A stretch of 64,000 nt of DNA from Kuschelorhynchus macadamiae. Taxonomy: Eukaryota > Arthropoda > Insecta > Coleoptera > Curculionidae. The translations under genes and the position numbers were made by a program. The DNA lies in the NCBI GenBank assembly GCA_030620095.1, contig JAUTXW010000556.1:1702501-1766500 (forward strand). The letters run 5' to 3'. Of the stretch, positions 60,818 through 64,000 are shown piece after piece. Within the stretch, counting starts at the first letter, position 1. Every line of letters starts with the position of its first letter. The notes beneath the pieces were generated by a model. The model was not told the DNA's origin, did no database searches, and saw only the letters and a list, made by a program, of their open reading frames with translations.

Positions 60818-60843
60818 TTTTTTTTTTTTTTTTTTTTTTTTTT
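60818..60843 (-). other. Poly(A) tail of the R1-like LINE
   Basis: 26 consecutive T on the plus strand. It marks the 3' end of the minus-strand LINE to the right and its junction with the older LINE to the left. Confidence 0.85.
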
Positions 60844-61084
60844 ATAGGGTAGGAGAAACGATTTACCGACTGGTATTTGGACTTCATGTGCCAATCTTGA
60901 GTCTGTCCAAAGAGTGCAGGGCTCCCGCCTTGTTCTAAAGGTCGGACTACCTGCCAAACTCCCTTCCCTTTTTTGCTGGCAGCAGCCTTCATCAAGGACA
61001 GCCCCTGATATGAACTATATGTGGTCTACGTATTTTGTATCTAAGAAGCTAATTTCTTCTATCAATTTATTCCTTGTCTTTCAT

Positions 61085-63906
61085 AATCTTTGTTAAGAAA
61101 GTCTCGATGGTCTGCCAGTCTCTTTTCGATGTTGTCATTTTGTTTGTCATGATCTGTACTGTCAGTTCTTGGTCCAACCGGATGTTTGTCTCCTCTCTAA
61201 GTCTCGCATGTCTTGGGCATTCAAAGAGACTATGTTCAGCGGAGTTTTCCGCGTTACAAAAAAGGCATATGGAATTTTCGGATTTACCTATCCTGTGGGT
61301 ATAACTGCGGAAACAGCCATGCCCTGTGAAGACCTGTGTCGTATACTAGTTAAGTTTCCTGTGTCTGCATTGTATCCAGGTTTTGATGTTTGGAACCAAT
61401 TTCTTTGTCCATTCCGCCTTTCCTGTTTCTGCTTCCCACTGTTCTTGCCATTTCGAAAGCAGTGTTTCCCTTGCCATTTTTCTGGTTGCTTCTTTCTCCC
61501 CGTTTTGCCTGTTATGCATTTCACGACGCTCTTCAATCAGAAGCTCGATGGGAGGTGTTCCGGTTAATACCTGTAGAGCTACCGCAGACACGGTCCTGTA
61601 GCTGCGCGCCACTCTAATGAGGGCTTTTCTTTGGTTGGATTGTTATGTTGCCCCACACGGGGGCCCCGTATAACAATGTAGATTGGGCAACCCCATACAA
61701 AAGTTTCCTTTTTATTGTGTCTGGCCCGCTCATTTTCGGCATCACGCTTCCAAGCAATCCGATCTTTTTGGATGTCTTATTGACAGTCTCTATTATATGT
61801 TGGGCAAAGCTCATGTTTTCTCCCACTCTTAGTCCTAAATACCGGATAGATTTCTGTGGACGAATTTCCTTATCTCCGTGTAAAAACACGATGTTATCCC
61901 GTTTTCTTTTCCCTGATAGAACTACAGCCTCGGTTTTATTCGGTTCTGGCTCCAAATGGCTCCGGTTCATCCAGTTGTTTACCAGCATGAGTGCCCTATT
62001 TCCTTTGTCTAATAATTCCTCGGAGTTTCTGGCTGTAATTGTTAATGCTAGATCGTCCGCGAAAGCGATTTTATATACGCCATCGTCCATGTCTAGTCCC
62101 AGTACCGGATCGTACATGATATTCCACAATGCTCTCTCGTTTATCTAAAAGAACACGCCTGCGTTTGAAGTACTCGGACAATATGTTTATAAGGTAGCTG
62201 GATATTTCTCTGCGGCCTAGTTCTCTTATGATGCACATCCAGTGCGCTGTGTTGAAAGCGTTTTTCACGTCAACGGTTATGAGAACGCTCCATTTTTCTC
62301 CGGTACCTTCGAGTTTTGTTCTCTTCCCGATTTCTAGCATATTCTCTATGGCGTGTATCGTAGATTTTCCTTTTGTGAAACCCATTTGCATTGGAGACAG
62401 TCCCCCTGATCTTTCGATTTCCGCCTCTAGTCTGTTTTTGATCAGGTGCTCGTACAGTTTTGCTAGAGTGTTTATCAAACATAATGGTCGAAATGCGTTA
62501 GGACTATCATATGGTTTGCCAGTCTTGTTTATGAGGACTAGTTTTGCCAGCTTCCAGTCATCAGGAAAAGTTTCTTCTATCAGTAGCCTATTTAAGACTC
62601 CTTCTAGCAGCTCTGGTATTTGATCAGCTATTAATCTGAATGCCTCCGCCGGTATTCCATCTGGGCCTGGAGCCTTTCCAAGTTTTAGTTTTTGCACAGC
62701 TTTTCGAATTTCCTCTGAGCTGAACGGTGGCACTACTGATCGTGTCCTTCTCTCTGGCAGTCTTATGATTCTTGTTGGAAATAGTGTCTTAGCTATTTCT
62801 CGTTTTTTGGCAGTAGGGATCTCGGAAATAGGTCCTATGTTCTTTAGATTTCGCATCACAATTTTATATGATTCACCCCATATGTCTCCGTCTAGATCGT
62901 CACAAATCTTATTCCAGGCCCTTTTCTTTTCTTTAGCTATTTCTTTACGCAGCTTCTTTTTTTCCGCTTTGTATCTCTCCCATAGTGCATCCGATTCTTC
63001 CGCCTGTCGATCGGTTCTGTTGAGTCTGGTGTAGGTTCTTCGAATTGAGATACAAGTGTCTCTGATGTTCTTGATGTTATCGTTCCACCAATAAGGGACG
63101 CTATTGTGGTGCTGTTCTCCCATAGTAACTTTGGCGGCATCGCATGATGTTTTGATCATTTCACGCAAAAGCTCCGGATCAGTCATAGGCGTTCTTCTAG
63201 TTTGGACTTTATTTTTTAGTGTTACGATGAACTGTTCTTGGTCAAGTTGGAGTTTACCTCTGATGCTAGATGTTCTTTCCTTTTGGCCAAAATCAACCAG
63301 TATATGGCAGTGGGGGGATAGGGATTCCGTGTCCAGAACCTCCCAGGACCTTAAACCTCAGGCTAGCTTCTTAGTCGCAAAAGTCACGTCGATGTGGGAT
63401 TTTTGGTTCCTTCTCACAAATGTTGGTTTATGTCGGGTGTTCAGAGGTATAATGCCTAAACTCGCGGCCGTTTCTACAAGTATGCCTCCTCTTGGATCTT
63501 CAGTGGGGGCTCCCCATTCTGGCGACTTGGCATTGAAGTCTCCTAAAACTATTTTCTCTCCTTCAATCCGATTGCACATACCCGCTAGAGAGTCCATGTG
63601 TTCTTTAAAGCTGTCCAAACTAATGTTGGGCGAAAAATAGCAACCAATAATGCTGTATGACTCCGCGACAACCGCTAGAATACCTTTGCCTTTGATGATA
63701 TTTGAGACTTCTAATTTCCTATTGTTTATCCATATGGCTACGTCCCCTTGCTCGTCAGATATCCACCTATTTCCCAGAATAAGCTTTTTGTTTGGCTCGC
63801 TAATAATTGTTAGATCCACTTGTTTAGTATTTGCTACTGCAAAGGCCATGTCATGGGCTATTCTGGATCTGTCTGCGATTATCTGTAGTAGCCTAAGGTT
63901 CGCCAT
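61085..63906 (-). pseudogene. R1-like LINE ORF2: endonuclease, reverse transcriptase, knuckle
   Basis: From ATG at 63906: LRLLQIIADRSRIAHDMAFA, VDLTIISEPN, IVLGDFNAKSPEWGAPTEDP and HKPTFVRRNQKSHIDVTFAT (endonuclease), then an in-frame TGA at about 63358 and the same frame again (62071-63186) through the linker (SVPYWWNDNIKNIRDTCISI) and RT blocks LKLGKAPGPDGIPAEAF, LVLINKTGKPYDSPNAFRPL and VLITVDVKNAFNTAHW. A deletion removes the GVPQGS block (about 20 residues) and shifts the frame; the rest of the RT follows at 61614-62129 with YKIAFADDLAL intact. A final frame (61346-61612) and a shifted tail with ICLFCNAENSAEHSLFEC (CX2CX7HX4C knuckle) end the protein. There is no RNase H. Confidence 0.85.
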
Positions 63907-64000
63907 TTTTATAAGATACTGTCTGCTGTCTGCCGTTCTTTTGGTAACGGATAGCGCACGCCTAAAGACATTGCATTTACCCGTGTGCGCCTTATGGCCA

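Larger units (their letters stand above)
60818..64000 (-). mobile_element. R1-like LINE with poly(A) tail, running off the window
   Basis: The 3' end is a 26-base T run (60818-60843), that is a poly(A) tail on the minus strand, preceded by a 3' UTR of about 240 bases. ORF2 occupies about 61085-63906. The 5' UTR or ORF1 would lie beyond 63906 and is only partly in the window. The tail directly abuts the ORF1 end of the LINE at 59625-60817, which suggests insertion into that LINE. Confidence 0.8.

Noticed and set aside
61383..62148. Several plus-strand frames of 70-170 codons across 60.5-63.6 kb
   Set aside because: All lie antisense to the R1-like LINE ORF2, whose RT and endonuclease motifs identify the real coding strand.

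Overview
This window reads as repeat-dense heterochromatin or gene-poor DNA of an arthropod, most likely an insect (a beetle would fit, but nothing here fixes the order). It is strongly AT-rich. Long (TA)n arrays and layers of decayed transposable elements fill it, and I found no convincing host gene, rRNA or functional tRNA. Family calls rest on protein motifs that I recognise, not on a database search.

Layout. 1-2.4 kb: no recognisable gene. 2.4-3.2 kb: (TA)n arrays with scraps of a Penelope-like element (PLE) end. 3.18-12.18 kb: a near-palindrome of about 9 kb, made of one complete element with 0.55-kb terminal inverted repeats and a second, inverted, truncated copy. 12.2-13.0 kb: dead tyrosine recombinase. 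14.1-15.1 kb: first copy of a degenerate tandem repeat carrying a GATGGCGG motif. 16.1-19.7 kb: giant (TA)n arrays separated by PLE ends, one PLE with inverted arms around a GIY-YIG endonuclease remnant, and a hammerhead-like ribozyme motif. 20.4-23.3 kb: a 2.9-kb element with AACCGACTTCAA inverted ends and internal tandem repeats. 23.3-30 kb: scraps of a Tc1/mariner-type transposase, a LINE RNase H and a tyrosine recombinase. 29.6-33.2 kb: three PLEs, the last with an almost complete reverse transcriptase-GIY-YIG reading frame. 33.4-36.2 kb: relic of a TE-associated arthropod protein, an HTH transposase exon and a mariner-type relic. 38.5-41 kb: a Jockey/CR1-like LINE. 43.9-55 kb: second and third copies of the GATGGCGG array. 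The second is split by a hAT transposon with a perfect 8-bp target duplication, and the hAT is itself split by a LINE. 55.6-64 kb: four minus-strand units, namely an RNase H-bearing LINE, an unclassified TE-associated protein family, the 5' half of an R1-like LINE, and a longer R1-like LINE whose poly(A) tail abuts it and which runs off the window.

The most distinctive pattern is that nearly every (TA)n array touches a PLE terminus, and that these termini share a short hairpin followed by GAAACGTC. At one terminus (19175-19216) the sequence can be folded into almost a complete hammerhead core. The large inverted element at 3.2-12.2 kb, with its conserved 111-codon frame, and the unclassified protein at 57.2-59.4 kb are the best candidates for poorly described elements.
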